Source of the DNA: Pseudomonas orientalis
GTDB taxonomy: Bacteria > Pseudomonadota > Gammaproteobacteria > Pseudomonadales > Pseudomonadaceae
Assembly (NCBI RefSeq): GCF_001439815.1
Contig: NZ_JYLM01000003.1
Location: 558,001 to 622,000, forward strand
Reading direction: 5' to 3'
DNA length: 64,000 nt
Both the position numbers and the translations under genes were made by a program. The notes under the pieces are model-generated. The model had not been told where the DNA came from. It ran no database searches and saw only the letters and a list, made by a program, of their open reading frames with translations. Within the stretch, counting starts at the first letter, position 1. Each line of letters opens with the position of its first letter. Below, in pieces: positions 10,194-27,831 of this stretch.

Positions 10194-13100
10194 ATGACGT
10201 CCAATGCTCAAAAACTCCAGCATATCAATCATTTTGTCCGTAAGGTGCTGGCCGACTTCCCGGTGCCCGGCGCTATCGCCGCCCAATTGCTGTACGAGTA
10301 TCTGCAACCCTTCACCCAGGAACCATTGGACCCGGACACTACGTTCCTCACCACTCTGGAATATAACCTCGACAATCCCAATGCGCCCTACACAGCCGTG
10401 ATCGTCCAATCCATGAGCCTGACCGAGGCCATGATCTGCAATGCGCCCCAAGCTCCTGGCGGCATGATCAACACCACGGGTTTTTCCACCACCGCGCCGT
10501 ACTTCAACATCGTCAGTGAACTGCCGCGCCTGATGGATAACCGCATCCCGCAAATGTTCAACGAAGAGTTCATTACTTCCGGCTGGATCCCGCCCAGGCG
10601 GTATGAGGCGCTCTACCGGCAAAGCGAACCGCAGGTCTACGATCCGACCACCCAATTGGAGATCTCGCCTGCCGCGCTCAGAAAAGTCATCGACTCAAGC
10701 AGCTTCGAACAAACCTACGACAAGGCCGTCACACTGTTCTGGAGCGAACATCGGGACAATTACACCACCCTGATGCGCATCGCGTTCACCAAGGCTTACC
10801 TCAATCAGTACGAGGAGTTCACGCTCACCGAAGCAGAACGGCAACTGGCCGCCCGGGCGGCAGGTATCGGCGTCGACAAGGACTCCGGCAACCTGACCCT
10901 CGAAGACTTTCAGGCGCCCTATTCACCGGATCAAAACCTGTCCGTGCGCGCGCTGCGCATTCATCAGTTCGAAGCCACCGACATCCTCACGATTACCGAT
11001 AACCAGAGCCAGATTACCCTGCTGTACATCCCGGGAAACTCCTCCCCCATCCATGGTTTCAACACCCCGGCAGACATGCGCAAGGCGCTGGTGAAAGTTG
11101 CCAGGGACCCGACCGAGCGCAAGGCGCTGACCCATCATTTTGAACCCGACTCGATTGACTCCGGCCTGCTTTACAGTGGTGTCGAGGAGGCACTGATCGG
11201 CATGGCGATGTATCCGGAATCGTCCAGCCCTCCCGGTTTTTTCAATAGTTTGCTGCATAACGGTTACTGGGACCCCGAGCAATACATCAATAACCCAATG
11301 TATCCGGCACTGCGAAGTGACCCCTTTGCGTTTGTCGCGCGGCAGATCCGCACGCGCATTGCAAAAATGGCGGCAAAAACCATTGTCTCGCCCCTGGACA
11401 CGTTCAAGGCCGACACCCTCGACGCGTTGGATAAAGCCTGCCTGCTGGCGATCCCCGTGGCACTGACCATGGGCACGGCGTTACTGGCGGAGTTTTGCTT
11501 CGTAACATCCGGCTTGGCTGGAATGGCCATCGGCGTCGATGACGTGCTCAAAGACAAACCCCACGCCGTCGAGCGCATCGTGTTCGGCGCCCTGAACGCG
11601 CTCCCGGTGGTTATCCACGGCATCAGCAAAGGAGTGAACAGTCTTGAGTCATTGCGCCCCGTACTTGGCCAGGCCACGCGTACAGAGGAGGGTCAGATCA
11701 GTGTCAGGGTCATCAAGCCTGCCGCGTCGACCCAGACTGAGACTCGCCCTCTGGTCGCTGCAACAGCCCCCAGCGGCATGCAGACCATCAAGATTCAGGG
11801 CGAGATCTTTCTGACCTACAAAAAACCCAACGACTGGGGCTTTTTTGAACTCTTCGTGAACCATCCAAAAGCGCCCGAGACGATCCAGTCCACGGGGCTC
11901 TACGCTATTCAGAGCGCCGACCGGCAATGGCGGCGTGCCGGCCTGGCCGGAGGTGGGGCATTTCGTAATGCCTGGCAACAAGTTTACAAACTGTTCGGCG
12001 GCACCGAAAACCCGAGCTTCTTCAGCACCTATGAGATGCCTTCACACGCTCGCGAGACCCTCGCGGACATGCTCACTGACACCAGCTCATTTTCGGAAGA
12101 CTTCGAACCCTACGGCACGGCTGCGCAATCGTTCATCAACGCCCGGAAACTGTTCTTTGAGAAAAGAAGCCAATTAAACCAGGATTCAGCGATCTTCTTT
12201 AACCGCTTGCCCTATTCGCCCCTGCAGCCGGTACTCCCGCGCATGAGTTTGAATGAATCACAGCCAAGCATTATCGAGAAGTTGCTGCGTGCCAGCGACG
12301 GCCTTGTGATCGGCGAAAGCCACAGCGCCGAATCGAGCAAAGCCTTTCTGATCGACAACATGCAGCTACTCGCCAGCCAAGGCGTCAAACGCATCTACTT
12401 CGAACATCTGCTGACGGATGTGCATATTCCAATGTTGAAGGCGTTTTACCGATCAAAGAGCGCGCCAATGGCCGAGGAGCTGGCAAATTTTCTGAACGGG
12501 ATCTACCCCCTGCCCCGACACCACTATTACTCATTCAGAAATGTGGTCACCAAAGCCCGAGACGCCGGGATCAAGATCCAGCCGATCGACTGCACCGCGA
12601 GCTACGTACTTCGCGATATGCGGGACAGCGCGGGCACCCTGCGCCAACGGATGATGAACTATTACGCCACCGAGGTGATTCAATGGACCCAGACTACCAA
12701 GCGCCAACCTGGTAAATGGGTCGCACTGGTGGGCGACACCCATACCAATACCTTCAAGGACATCCCCGGGATTGCCGAACTCACCGGCAGCATCGGCCTG
12801 CGGATAGAAGATAGAGTGAGCGTCCAACCCCTGGGTATCGAAGTCGATCCGGGACGCACTGCCAGCCTGGGCCTCAACAAAGGCGAAGCCACGGTCAAAG
12901 CCAATCTGGTCTTGCGCGTTGATCCCGCCGCGTTGCAGCACTCAGTAGAGCCACAGCCCGGGCCCTCGCACAGTCAAGTAATGAAGTCGACCCAGGCACT
13001 GCTGACACTGCCGGGCCAATTCATGCTCTGCGAAGCCTCCCACATTGACTACCGTTCCCGACGCGGGGAACTGCGCAGTTTCAGGATCTACCATCAGGAT

Positions 13101-13217
13101 CGCCGGTACTTCATCAATGCGGCCGGCTGGTCTATCGATCAGAAGCCATTCGACAGCATTGAGGCATTGGTGAGAGCGCTCAGAACCCTGCCCGGATTGG
13201 AGCAGGTCAACGGCTGA
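10194..13217 (+). CDS. large toxin-like protein: DUF6543-type N-terminus and RRSP/TIKI/ChaN-like C-terminal domain
   Basis: The 1007-residue protein has no signal peptide. The first half (about 1-420) resembles the Pseudomonas 'dermonecrotic toxin' / DUF6543 N-terminal module, including a DILTI...ITLLYIPGNSSPIHGF segment near 264-287. A hydrophobic region at about 408-470 (LLAIPVALTMGTALLAEF; later FGALNALPVVIHGI) could insert into membranes. The region at about 694-870 contains VIGESHS, with E708 and H710, and LVGDTHTN, with H850. This E-x-H plus distant H layout matches the catalytic residues known for the Ras/Rap1-specific endopeptidase domain of MARTX toxins (E-x-H and a histidine about 128 residues later) and, more broadly, the TIKI/ChaN/EreA superfamily. 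A low-complexity linker follows, then a short tail domain. It lies between a LysR gene and ispD, ending 3 bases from the convergent ispD. Substrate and secretion route are unknown. Confidence 0.75.
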   Translation: MTSNAQKLQHINHFVRKVLADFPVPGAIAAQLLYEYLQPFTQEPLDPDTTFLTTLEYNLDNPNAPYTAVIVQSMSLTEAMICNAPQAPGGMINTTGFSTTAPYFNIVSELPRLMDNRIPQMFNEEFITSGWIPPRRYEALYRQSEPQVYDPTTQLEISPAALRKVIDSSSFEQTYDKAVTLFWSEHRDNYTTLMRIAFTKAYLNQYEEFTLTEAERQLAARAAGIGVDKDSGNLTLEDFQAPYSPDQNLSVRALRIHQFEATDILTITDNQSQITLLYIPGNSSPIHGFNTPADMRKALVKVARDPTERKALTHHFEPDSIDSGLLYSGVEEALIGMAMYPESSSPPGFFNSLLHNGYWDPEQYINNPMYPALRSDPFAFVARQIRTRIAKMAAKTIVSPLDTFKADTLDALDKACLLAIPVALTMGTALLAEFCFVTSGLAGMAIGVDDVLKDKPHAVERIVFGALNALPVVIHGISKGVNSLESLRPVLGQATRTEEGQISVRVIKPAASTQTETRPLVAATAPSGMQTIKIQGEIFLTYKKPNDWGFFELFVNHPKAPETIQSTGLYAIQSADRQWRRAGLAGGGAFRNAWQQVYKLFGGTENPSFFSTYEMPSHARETLADMLTDTSSFSEDFEPYGTAAQSFINARKLFFEKRSQLNQDSAIFFNRLPYSPLQPVLPRMSLNESQPSIIEKLLRASDGLVIGESHSAESSKAFLIDNMQLLASQGVKRIYFEHLLTDVHIPMLKAFYRSKSAPMAEELANFLNGIYPLPRHHYYSFRNVVTKARDAGIKIQPIDCTASYVLRDMRDSAGTLRQRMMNYYATEVIQWTQTTKRQPGKWVALVGDTHTNTFKDIPGIAELTGSIGLRIEDRVSVQPLGIEVDPGRTASLGLNKGEATVKANLVLRVDPAALQHSVEPQPGPSHSQVMKSTQALLTLPGQFMLCEASHIDYRSRRGELRSFRIYHQDRRYFINAAGWSIDQKPFDSIEALVRALRTLPGLEQVNG

Positions 13218-13220
13218 GGG

Positions 13221-13931
13221 TCAGGGTGCCTGGTAAGCCCGGCGCTGACGCAGCCATTCGAGGTCTTCAGGGCGGGTGACCTTGATGTTGTCCGCGCGCC
13301 CTTCGATCAGGCGTGGCGCCTGGCCGGACCACTCCATGGCCGAGGCTTCATCGGTGATCACCGCATCGGCTACCAGGCTGTCGGCCAAGGCACGGTGCAA
13401 GGCGCCCAGGCGAAACATCTGCGGCGTATACGCCTGCCAGATCAGGCTGCGGTCGACGGTTTCCACCACACGGCCACGCTTGTCGACGCGCTTGAGGGTG
13501 TCGCGAGCCGGCACCGCCAGCAGACCGCCCACCGGATCATCTGCCAGTTCAGCCAGGAGTTTGTCGAGGTCATCACGGCCCAGGTTAGGCCGCGCAGCAT
13601 CGTGCACCAGCACCCAGTCATCATCACTGGCGCCCAGGGCATTAAGATGCAGCAACGCATTGAGCACCGAGCCCGACCGCTCCGAGCCACCGTCCGCACG
13701 TTGAATGCGCGGGTCAGTGGCACACGCCAGGGCGGGCCAATAAGGATCATCAACAGCAAGACTGACCACCAGGCCCTTGAGCGAAGGGTGGTCGAGAAAA
13801 CAGCCAAGGCTGTGTTCGAGAATAGTGCGCCCGCCCAGTTGCAAGTATTGCTTGGGACGGTCAGCGGCCATACGGGCACCTACACCCGCGGCAGGAATCA
13901 CGGCCCAGAAGGCCGGTAAATCAGCGCTCAT
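13221..13931 (-). CDS. ispD: 2-C-methyl-D-erythritol 4-phosphate cytidylyltransferase
   Basis: IspD joins CTP and 2-C-methyl-D-erythritol 4-phosphate in the MEP isoprenoid pathway. The 236-residue protein has the nucleotide-binding PAAGVGARM...RPKQY segment (about 13-29) and VHDAARP (near 108), both diagnostic. It overlaps the ftsB stop by four bases, and the ftsB-ispD order is conserved in gammaproteobacteria. IspF, normally adjacent in E. coli, is here 6 kb away. Confidence 0.96.
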   Translation of the reverse strand: MSADLPAFWAVIPAAGVGARMAADRPKQYLQLGGRTILEHSLGCFLDHPSLKGLVVSLAVDDPYWPALACATDPRIQRADGGSERSGSVLNALLHLNALGASDDDWVLVHDAARPNLGRDDLDKLLAELADDPVGGLLAVPARDTLKRVDKRGRVVETVDRSLIWQAYTPQMFRLGALHRALADSLVADAVITDEASAMEWSGQAPRLIEGRADNIKVTRPEDLEWLRQRRAYQAP

Positions 13932-14206
13932 TGGGCCAGCTGGTAGAGGGTTTCGCCCTCCTTGACCATGCCCAGTTCATGACGAGCCCGCTCTTCGACG
14001 GTCTCCGTACCTTTTTTCAGCTCAAGCACCTCAGCATCGAGGACGCGGTTGCGCTCCAGCAGACGTTCGTTTTCGGCGTGCTGGTCGGCAATTTGCTGGG
14101 TCAGCTCTTCCACCTGCGCAAAGCTGCCATTACCGACCCATAGGCGGTATTGCAGGCCAGCCAGCAACAAGAGCAAGACGAGGAACAACCAATTGGGACT
14201 GCGCAT
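13928..14206 (-). CDS. ftsB: cell division protein FtsB
   Basis: FtsB is a small bitopic inner-membrane protein that forms the FtsQ-FtsB-FtsL complex activating septal peptidoglycan synthesis. The start at 14206 gives 92 residues: one membrane helix at about 5-21 (WLFLVLLLLLAGLQYRLW), then a periplasmic coiled coil at about 29-68 rich in Glu, Gln and Leu. A longer frame to 14269 adds sequence unlike the family. It lies downstream of eno and overlaps ispD, a conserved order. Confidence 0.94.
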   Translation of the reverse strand: MRSPNWLFLVLLLLLAGLQYRLWVGNGSFAQVEELTQQIADQHAENERLLERNRVLDAEVLELKKGTETVEERARHELGMVKEGETLYQLAQ

Positions 14207-14377
14207 CGAAATCCGGGTATCCAGTGAAAAAAAACAGTCATGCAAACCTTTTGCAGCAACTGATAGCACGAAGCCTGGAAAAACCAGGCTTGTGCTTGTC
14301 AGTCAGCAGAGTAACGCCGAAATTCACACTGTCGTGAGATTTCCGACGCAATCGGCCGACTTTTTACCATTTACTGC

Positions 14378-15788
<1,411 letters not shown>

Positions 15789-15822
15789 ATAAAGCGTGGA
15801 AATTCTACCGGAGAAACACCGC

Positions 15823-18558
<2,736 letters not shown>

Positions 18559-18587
18559 AGTCTACCGGAAAGGCGCTATCAGCTCAA
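18559..18587 (-). promoter_or_regulatory. putative sigma-70 promoter for pyrG
   Basis: Read on the minus strand, TTGAGC and TAGACT are separated by 17 bases. The -35 box overlaps the last codons of tilS. The fit to the consensus is moderate and the position explains how pyrG can be expressed independently of tilS. Confidence 0.5.
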
Positions 18588-19898
18588 ACCTTGATCGCAG
18601 GTCTGTGGCATCCAATGTAATTGCCAGCCGTCACTCGCAACCGCCCAGCGTCCAGCGAGTCTGGGCACACCCAGCAATTGCTCGCCCTGATACAGCAGCG
18701 GCAATCTGCCACGGATGAAGCCGGGCAACCCACTTTCGTTAAGCAGGCGTTTCAAGTCACGCCGGCCGCGGCCGGGTACGTCGATGATTTCGCCGCCCTG
18801 GCGATACCGAACCTCCAACGGGACTGCGGGCGCCTCGCCGATAAATTCCAACTGACCGTTGCCGGGTAACCTTAGTGGCTTTTGCGGATCGGGCCAGCTC
18901 ACCATTGCGTCGGAAAATTCCGAGTATGCGCCAGGCACCCACCAGATACGCTCGCCGCAACGGTGCAACTCGCCGTCGGCCAGACGCCATACGGGCTGTG
19001 CATCACCCTTGGCATCGCGCAGGGAAATCCAGCCGGCCCAGTGGTCGCTGTCGGGTAGACGAGTAAAAGGCGCCAGCCAATGACGCAGGGCGTTGCGCTG
19101 ACGGGCGTCGGAAAGCTCGCGCAAAGGCGTGAGGGCCAATGACGGCAAAGACAACCAGGGAAACGGCGAAGGTTGATCGGCGGTTTGCAGGTCCATACGC
19201 GCCAACTCATCCAGCAGGCCCTGGGCTTCGTCGAGATGCTCGACAGCGCGGGCCAGGTTTGAAACGGCTTGCGGCCAACGCTCGGTCAGTGTCGGGAACA
19301 CACGGTGGCGCAGGTAATTGCGGGAGAAGCGTGGATCGGCGTTGGAAGGATCCTCGATCCATTGCAAATGATGCGCACTGGCATAGTTTTCCAGTGCAAC
19401 CCGCGACACCTCCAGCAGCGGCCGCACCAGATGTCCCCGCGCCAACGGCCGATACGCAGGCATTGCCGCCAACCCTCTCACCCCTGCCCCGCGCAGCAGG
19501 CGAAACAATAGGGTTTCGGCCTGATCGTCGCGATGCTGGCCTGTCAGCAACACTTCCCCTGCCCCGGTCACCTCGGTAAATGCCTGGTAACGCGCGTCAC
19601 GGGCCGCACGCTCAAGACTGGCGCCGGATTGGACCTGCACGCGCATCACGTGCAGGGGGACGCCCAGACCATCGCATACCGACTGGCAATGACCTGGCCA
19701 GGCATCAGCCGCCGCTTGCAGGCCATGATGAATATGCACGGCATTGAGGGGCGGGAGCGTTTCGATTTTTGCCAGGGAGGCCAGAAGGTGCAACAGAACG
19801 GTGGAATCCAGGCCACCGGAGAATGCAATGTGCCAGGCCGGGGCGTCGCGCCAGGGGGCCAGGGCTTGCAGGAACCTGGCGGGCAGAGCCGGTTTCAT
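18579..19898 (-). CDS. tilS: tRNA(Ile)-lysidine synthetase
   Basis: TilS attaches lysine to the wobble cytidine of the CAU anticodon of tRNA-Ile2 so that it reads AUA. The 439-residue protein has the PP-loop ATPase motif FSGGLDST (26-33), a PP-ATPase domain to about 215, a substrate-binding middle region and a C-terminal TilS domain (about 360-430). The sequence is intact. It lies downstream of accA, from which it is separated by a REP doublet. Confidence 0.96.
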   Translation of the reverse strand: MKPALPARFLQALAPWRDAPAWHIAFSGGLDSTVLLHLLASLAKIETLPPLNAVHIHHGLQAAADAWPGHCQSVCDGLGVPLHVMRVQVQSGASLERAARDARYQAFTEVTGAGEVLLTGQHRDDQAETLLFRLLRGAGVRGLAAMPAYRPLARGHLVRPLLEVSRVALENYASAHHLQWIEDPSNADPRFSRNYLRHRVFPTLTERWPQAVSNLARAVEHLDEAQGLLDELARMDLQTADQPSPFPWLSLPSLALTPLRELSDARQRNALRHWLAPFTRLPDSDHWAGWISLRDAKGDAQPVWRLADGELHRCGERIWWVPGAYSEFSDAMVSWPDPQKPLRLPGNGQLEFIGEAPAVPLEVRYRQGGEIIDVPGRGRRDLKRLLNESGLPGFIRGRLPLLYQGEQLLGVPRLAGRWAVASDGWQLHWMPQTCDQGLS

Positions 19899-19952
19899 CA
19901 GAGGTTACCGCCGCAAATCTGGAATACGTTGACCGAGCATACACAAAGCAAA

Positions 19953-20042
19953 TGTGGGAGGGGGCTTGCTCCCGATAGCCGTGTGTCAGTCACCAGATGC
20001 GGTGATTGACACTCAGCCATCGGGGGCAAGCCCCCTCCCACA
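19953..20042. repeat. REP doublet (REPIN) between accA and tilS
   Basis: The left copy begins TGTGGGAGGGGGCTTGCTCC at 19953 and the inverted right copy ends CCCCTCCCACA at 20042. The left copy is a hybrid, with GGGGGCTTG on one arm and CTCCCGATAG on the other, so its hairpin is imperfect. It is 90 bases long, the same as the copy at 1887. Confidence 0.9.
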
Positions 20043-20059
20043 TGAGTACTGCTGCGACT

Positions 20060-21007
20060 TTACAGGCCGTAGCTCATCAGGCGCTCATAACGACGGGCCA
20101 GCAGCGCTTCGTTATCCAGCTTCTTGAGCATCGCCAGTTGCGCGCCCAGCTCGGCGCGGATAGTGGCGGCAGCGGCAGCCGGGTCACGGTGCGCGCCGCC
20201 CAGTGGCTCGGCGATCACCTTGTCGACGATCCCCAGGCCTTTTAGACGATCAGCCGTGATGCCCATGGCTTCAGCAGCGTCCGGCGCCTTTTCGGCGGTT
20301 TTCCACAGGATTGAGGCGCAACCTTCAGGCGAGATCACTGCGTAGGTCGAATATTGCAGCATGTTCAGCTGGTCGCAGACGCCAATGGCCAATGCACCGC
20401 CGGAACCGCCTTCGCCAATCACGGTGGCGATGATCGGGGTTTTCAGGCGCGCCATGACGCGCAGGTTCCAGGCAATCGCTTCGCTCTGGTTGCGTTCTTC
20501 GGCGTCGATCCCAGGGTAGGCACCCGGGGTGTCGATGAAGGTCAGGATCGGCATCTTGAAGCGTTCGGCCATCTCCATCAGGCGGCACGCCTTGCGGTAG
20601 CCTTCCGGACGCGGCATGCCGAAGTTGCGGCGCACTTTTTCGCGCACTTCGCGGCCTTTCTGATGACCGATCACCATCACCGGCTGGTCGTCCAGGCGAG
20701 CGATACCGCCCACGATGGCCGCGTCGTCGGAGAAATGGCGGTCGCCATGCAACTCGTCGAATTCGGTGAAGATGTGCTGAATGTAGTCCAGGGTGTAAGG
20801 ACGGCGCGGATGGCGGGCCAGGCGCGCGATCTGCCAGCTGGTCAGCTTGCCGAAGATGTCTTCGGTGAGCGTGCTGCTCTTGTCTTGCAGGCGGGCGATC
20901 TCATCGCCGATATTCAGCGAATTGTCATTGCCGACCAGGCGCAGCTCTTCGATCTTGGCTTGCAGGTCAGCGATCGGCTGTTCGAAATCAAGAAAATTCG
21001 GGTTCAT
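20060..21007 (-). CDS. accA: acetyl-CoA carboxylase, carboxyltransferase subunit alpha
   Basis: AccA is one half of the carboxyltransferase that moves the carboxyl group from biotin to acetyl-CoA, the committed step of fatty acid synthesis. The 315-residue length and the segments [17 protein letters not shown] and [15 protein letters not shown] fit the family. It lies between dnaE and tilS, the common proteobacterial order dnaE-accA-tilS. It acts with AccD, AccB and AccC, which are encoded elsewhere. Confidence 0.97.
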   Translation of the reverse strand: MNPNFLDFEQPIADLQAKIEELRLVGNDNSLNIGDEIARLQDKSSTLTEDIFGKLTSWQIARLARHPRRPYTLDYIQHIFTEFDELHGDRHFSDDAAIVGGIARLDDQPVMVIGHQKGREVREKVRRNFGMPRPEGYRKACRLMEMAERFKMPILTFIDTPGAYPGIDAEERNQSEAIAWNLRVMARLKTPIIATVIGEGGSGGALAIGVCDQLNMLQYSTYAVISPEGCASILWKTAEKAPDAAEAMGITADRLKGLGIVDKVIAEPLGGAHRDPAAAAATIRAELGAQLAMLKKLDNEALLARRYERLMSYGL

Positions 21008-21135
21008 AAGCGTCCGTCTTGGGTCGACGGCCAGGGAGTGCCTGGCCAGCCGGTTGTCTGTTCGCGCCCTACCTTAAGGGAGAGGCGCGTTCAGGTCGAG
21101 ATTAAATGTTCAGCCGAGGTCAGGGGTGCTGACCG

Positions 21136-24657
<3,522 letters not shown>

Positions 24658-24686
24658 AGTGATCCTGTGCAGTAACTTGGAAACAA

Positions 24687-24713
24687 CAAGGCCCGGGATT
24701 GTACCGGGCCTTG
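24687..24713 (-). terminator. hairpin between rnhB and dnaE, possible weak terminator
   Basis: CAAGGCCCGG pairs with CCGGGCCTTG across a seven-base loop, and on the minus strand is followed by TTGTTTCC. The T-run is interrupted, so it may be an attenuator that reduces read-through from the lpx-rnhB genes into dnaE. Confidence 0.55.
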
Positions 24714-24734
24714 AGCAAAACATCAGCCTCGCGA

Positions 24735-25367
24735 CTACACCTCGCTGAGGCTCTCGCGCAGCTCATAAGCCTGGCGCACCGGGGCGAACGAGCGGCGATG
24801 GATAGGCGTGGGGCCGAGTCGCGCCAGCGCTTCCAGATGAACGGGCGTCGGGTAGCCTTTGTGACCGCCCATGCCGTAGCCGGGATAAACCAGATCGAAA
24901 GCCGCCATTTCGCGGTCGCGGCTGACCTTGGCCAGGATCGACGCCGCCGCAATGGCCGGCACCTTGCTGTCACCCTGCACTACGGCCTCGGCGCGCATCG
25001 TCAGTTTGGGGCAACGGTTGCCGTCGATCATCGCCAGCCTGGGCGTGATATGCAGCCCTTCAACCGCCCGCTGCATGGCAAGCATGGTGGCGTGCAGGAT
25101 GTTCAGCTCGTCGATTTCTTCCACTTCCGCGCGGGCGATATGCCAACTCAGGGCCTTCTCGCAGATCTCGTCATAGAGTTTCTCACGACGGGCTTCAGTG
25201 AGTTTTTTCGAATCATTAAGGCCCAGGATCGGACGGCTCGGGTCGAGGATCACCGCCGCCGTTACGACCGCACCGCACAACGGGCCGCGTCCGACTTCGT
25301 CGACACCCGCCACCAGTTCGTGCGCCTGTGCAACCAGGCTGAAATCCAGACCCATCTGCGTGCTCAT
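24735..25367 (-). CDS. rnhB: ribonuclease HII
   Basis: RNase HII cuts the RNA strand of RNA-DNA hybrids and removes single ribonucleotides from DNA. The 210-residue protein has the catalytic pair in [10 protein letters not shown] (D23, E24) and a further acidic residue in the SILAKVSRD region. It overlaps lpxB by four bases, the conserved lpxB-rnhB-dnaE order. An internal ATG four codons downstream is an alternative start. Confidence 0.96.
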   Translation of the reverse strand: MSTQMGLDFSLVAQAHELVAGVDEVGRGPLCGAVVTAAVILDPSRPILGLNDSKKLTEARREKLYDEICEKALSWHIARAEVEEIDELNILHATMLAMQRAVEGLHITPRLAMIDGNRCPKLTMRAEAVVQGDSKVPAIAAASILAKVSRDREMAAFDLVYPGYGMGGHKGYPTPVHLEALARLGPTPIHRRSFAPVRQAYELRESLSEV

Positions 25368-26503
25368 AAGGCTTCCCGTTTATGGCCGATCAGGTTCAGC
25401 ACGGCATCCGCCGCCTGGTTCGAGGCATCACGGCGCAAGGTGCGGTGAATAGCGTCGAAACCACGGGTCTGCTCTTCGCCGCCATCAATCAAGGGTAGTA
25501 GAGTGTGCGCAAGCGCTTCGGGCGTAGCATCGTCCTGCAACAGCTCCGGCACCAACAACCGTTGGGCCAGCAGGTTGGGCAAGGAAATATACGGGCTCTT
25601 GACCATGCGCTTGAGAATCCAGAAGGTCAGCGGCGCCAGACGATAGGCCACGACCATAGGACGCTTGTACAGCAGGGCTTCCAAGGTTGCAGTGCCCGAC
25701 GCGATCAATACGGCATCACAGGCGGCCAGGGCCAGGTGCGACTGACCGTCGAGCAGGGTCAGCGGCAGGTTGCGCCCTTCCAGCAGTGTTTCGATTTGCG
25801 CGCGGCGCTGCGGGCTGGCGCACGGCAACACAAAACGAACGCCTGGCTTGAGTACTTGCAGGCGTTCGGCGGCATCAAAAAACAGGCTGCCCAGGCGTCC
25901 GACTTCCCCGCCCCGGCTACCCGGCATCAACGCGACCAGCGGACCGGCGGTCAACCCCAGTTCGGTACGCGCCGCGTCACGGTCAGCCTGCAAAGGAATG
26001 GCATCGGCCAGAGTATGCCCGACAAACCGCACCGGCACGCCCTTCTCTTCGTAGAATCTGGCCTCGAACGGCAGCAGGGTCAGCATCAAGTCGCAGCCTT
26101 CGCGAATCTTCAGCACACGCTTTTGCCGCCACGCCCATACGGACGGGCTGACGTAGTGCACGGTCTTGATCCCGGCCTGGCGCAGCTTGAGCTCAATATT
26201 GAGGGTGAAATCCGGGGCGTCGATACCGATAAAGACGTCGGGTTTTTCGTCGATCAGCGTCTTGATCAGCAGCTTGCGCCGAGCGAGCAATTCACGCAGG
26301 CGCCCCAGCACCTCGACCAATCCCATGACCGACAGGCGTTCCATCGGAAAGTAGGAGGTGAGGCCTTCGGCCTGCATCAAGGGGCCGCCGACGCCGATAA
26401 ATTCGATTGCCGGGTGCTGGACCTTGAGAGCCCGCATCAGGCCGGCGCCGAGAATATCGCCGGAAGCTTCGCCGGCGACCAATGCGATACGCAACTTGGC
26501 CAT
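25364..26503 (-). CDS. lpxB: lipid-A-disaccharide synthase
   Basis: LpxB is a peripheral membrane glycosyltransferase (family GT19) that joins UDP-2,3-diacylglucosamine and lipid X to form the lipid A disaccharide. The 379-residue protein begins with [12 protein letters not shown], typical of the family, and has the [11 protein letters not shown] segment near 190. It follows lpxA by two bases. Confidence 0.97.
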   Translation of the reverse strand: MAKLRIALVAGEASGDILGAGLMRALKVQHPAIEFIGVGGPLMQAEGLTSYFPMERLSVMGLVEVLGRLRELLARRKLLIKTLIDEKPDVFIGIDAPDFTLNIELKLRQAGIKTVHYVSPSVWAWRQKRVLKIREGCDLMLTLLPFEARFYEEKGVPVRFVGHTLADAIPLQADRDAARTELGLTAGPLVALMPGSRGGEVGRLGSLFFDAAERLQVLKPGVRFVLPCASPQRRAQIETLLEGRNLPLTLLDGQSHLALAACDAVLIASGTATLEALLYKRPMVVAYRLAPLTFWILKRMVKSPYISLPNLLAQRLLVPELLQDDATPEALAHTLLPLIDGGEEQTRGFDAIHRTLRRDASNQAADAVLNLIGHKREAL

Positions 26504-26505
26504 GA

Positions 26506-27282
26506 TCAGCGGGTAATGCCGCGAGTCGACGCCTGGATCGAGTCACGAAACACCGCGACTTCCGGGAACGACGCTGCAGGCTCTGCCAGTTCGATCAGCG
26601 CCTGCTCAACCGTCAGCCCTTGACGGTAAACCGTCTTGTAGGCGCGGCGCAGGGCCTGGATTGCGTCGTCACTGAAACCGCGACGGCGCATGCCTTCGAA
26701 ATTCATGCTGCGGGCTTCGGCAGGGTTGCCGAACACCGTGACGAATGCAGGGACGTCCTTGCCGATGGCGGTGCCCATGCCTGAAAAGCTGTGGGCGCCG
26801 ATATGGCAATACTGATGTACCAGGGTGAAACCGGACAGGATTGCCCAGTCATCCACATGCACATGCCCGGCCAACGCGGTGTTGTTGACCAGTATGCAAT
26901 GGTTGCCAATCACGCTGTCGTGGCCGATATGCGCATAGGCCATCACCAGGTTGTGATCCCCCAGCGTGGTCTCGGCGCGATCCTGCACGGTGCCACGGTG
27001 AATGGTCACGCCTTCACGGATGATGTTGTGATCACCGATGACCAGGCGTGTTTCTTCACCCTTGTACTTCATGTCCGGGGTGTCTTCGCCTACCGAGGAA
27101 AACTGGTAGATACGATTGTGTTTGCCAATGCGGGTCGGACCCTTAAGGATCACGTGCGGCCCGATGACAGTCCCCTCGCCGATTTCCACACCTGCGCCGA
27201 CGATCGACCAGGGGCCGACCTCAACGTCGGCGGCCAGTACGGCCGACGGATCGATGATTGCGCGAGGGTCAATCAAACTCAT
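26506..27282 (-). CDS. lpxA: UDP-N-acetylglucosamine acyltransferase
   Basis: LpxA adds a hydroxyacyl chain to UDP-GlcNAc, the first step of lipid A synthesis. The start at 27282 ([14 protein letters not shown]) gives 258 residues. The left-handed beta-helix is visible as hexapeptide repeats over about 1-185, followed by an alpha-helical C-terminal domain. The catalytic histidine is in the MAYAHIGHD segment. It overlaps the fabZ stop by four bases. Confidence 0.97.
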
Positions 27283-27719
27283 AGTTTGCGTTCCGCACAG
27301 ATGATCTCGGCAGAGCACACCGGCTTGCCATCCACCGAAGCCTGGCATTCGAACTTCCAGATCTGGCGTTTGCAACTGATGAACTTGGCTTCCAGGATCA
27401 ACTGGTCACCCGGGGTAACCGGATTGCGGAAACGCAACTTGTCGGAGCCCACGAAATAGTAAAGCGTGCCGTCGGCAGGCTTGAGGTCAAGCATTTTGAA
27501 ACCAAGGATACCGGCAGCCTGGGCCATTGCTTCGATGATCAACACGCCCGGCATGATGGGATGCGCAGGGAAGTGACCATTGAAAAACGGTTCGTTGATG
27601 CTGACATTCTTGTAGGCACGAATGCGCTTTTCCTCAACATTGAGGTCCACTACACGGTCCACCAGCAGGAACGGATAACGGTGAGGCAGGTATTCGCGAA
27701 TCTCGTTGATGTCCATCAT
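27279..27719 (-). CDS. fabZ: 3-hydroxyacyl-ACP dehydratase
   Basis: FabZ removes water from 3-hydroxyacyl-ACP in the fatty acid elongation cycle and competes with LpxA/LpxD for hydroxyacyl-ACP, which explains its place in the lpx cluster. The start at 27719 ([17 protein letters not shown]) gives 146 residues. The catalytic residues are H49 in FNGHFPAHP and E63 in VLIIEAMAQ. Confidence 0.97.
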
Positions 27720-27831
27720 TTCGGGGGGAAGCCTGTAATAAAGATTGGGGGCGGGCGGACTAAAAGCACGCCCCGCTAGCAAATCAAGGAGGGCAGTCTA
27801 TCGGCTGTGCACACTTGATATGGAAATGGTA

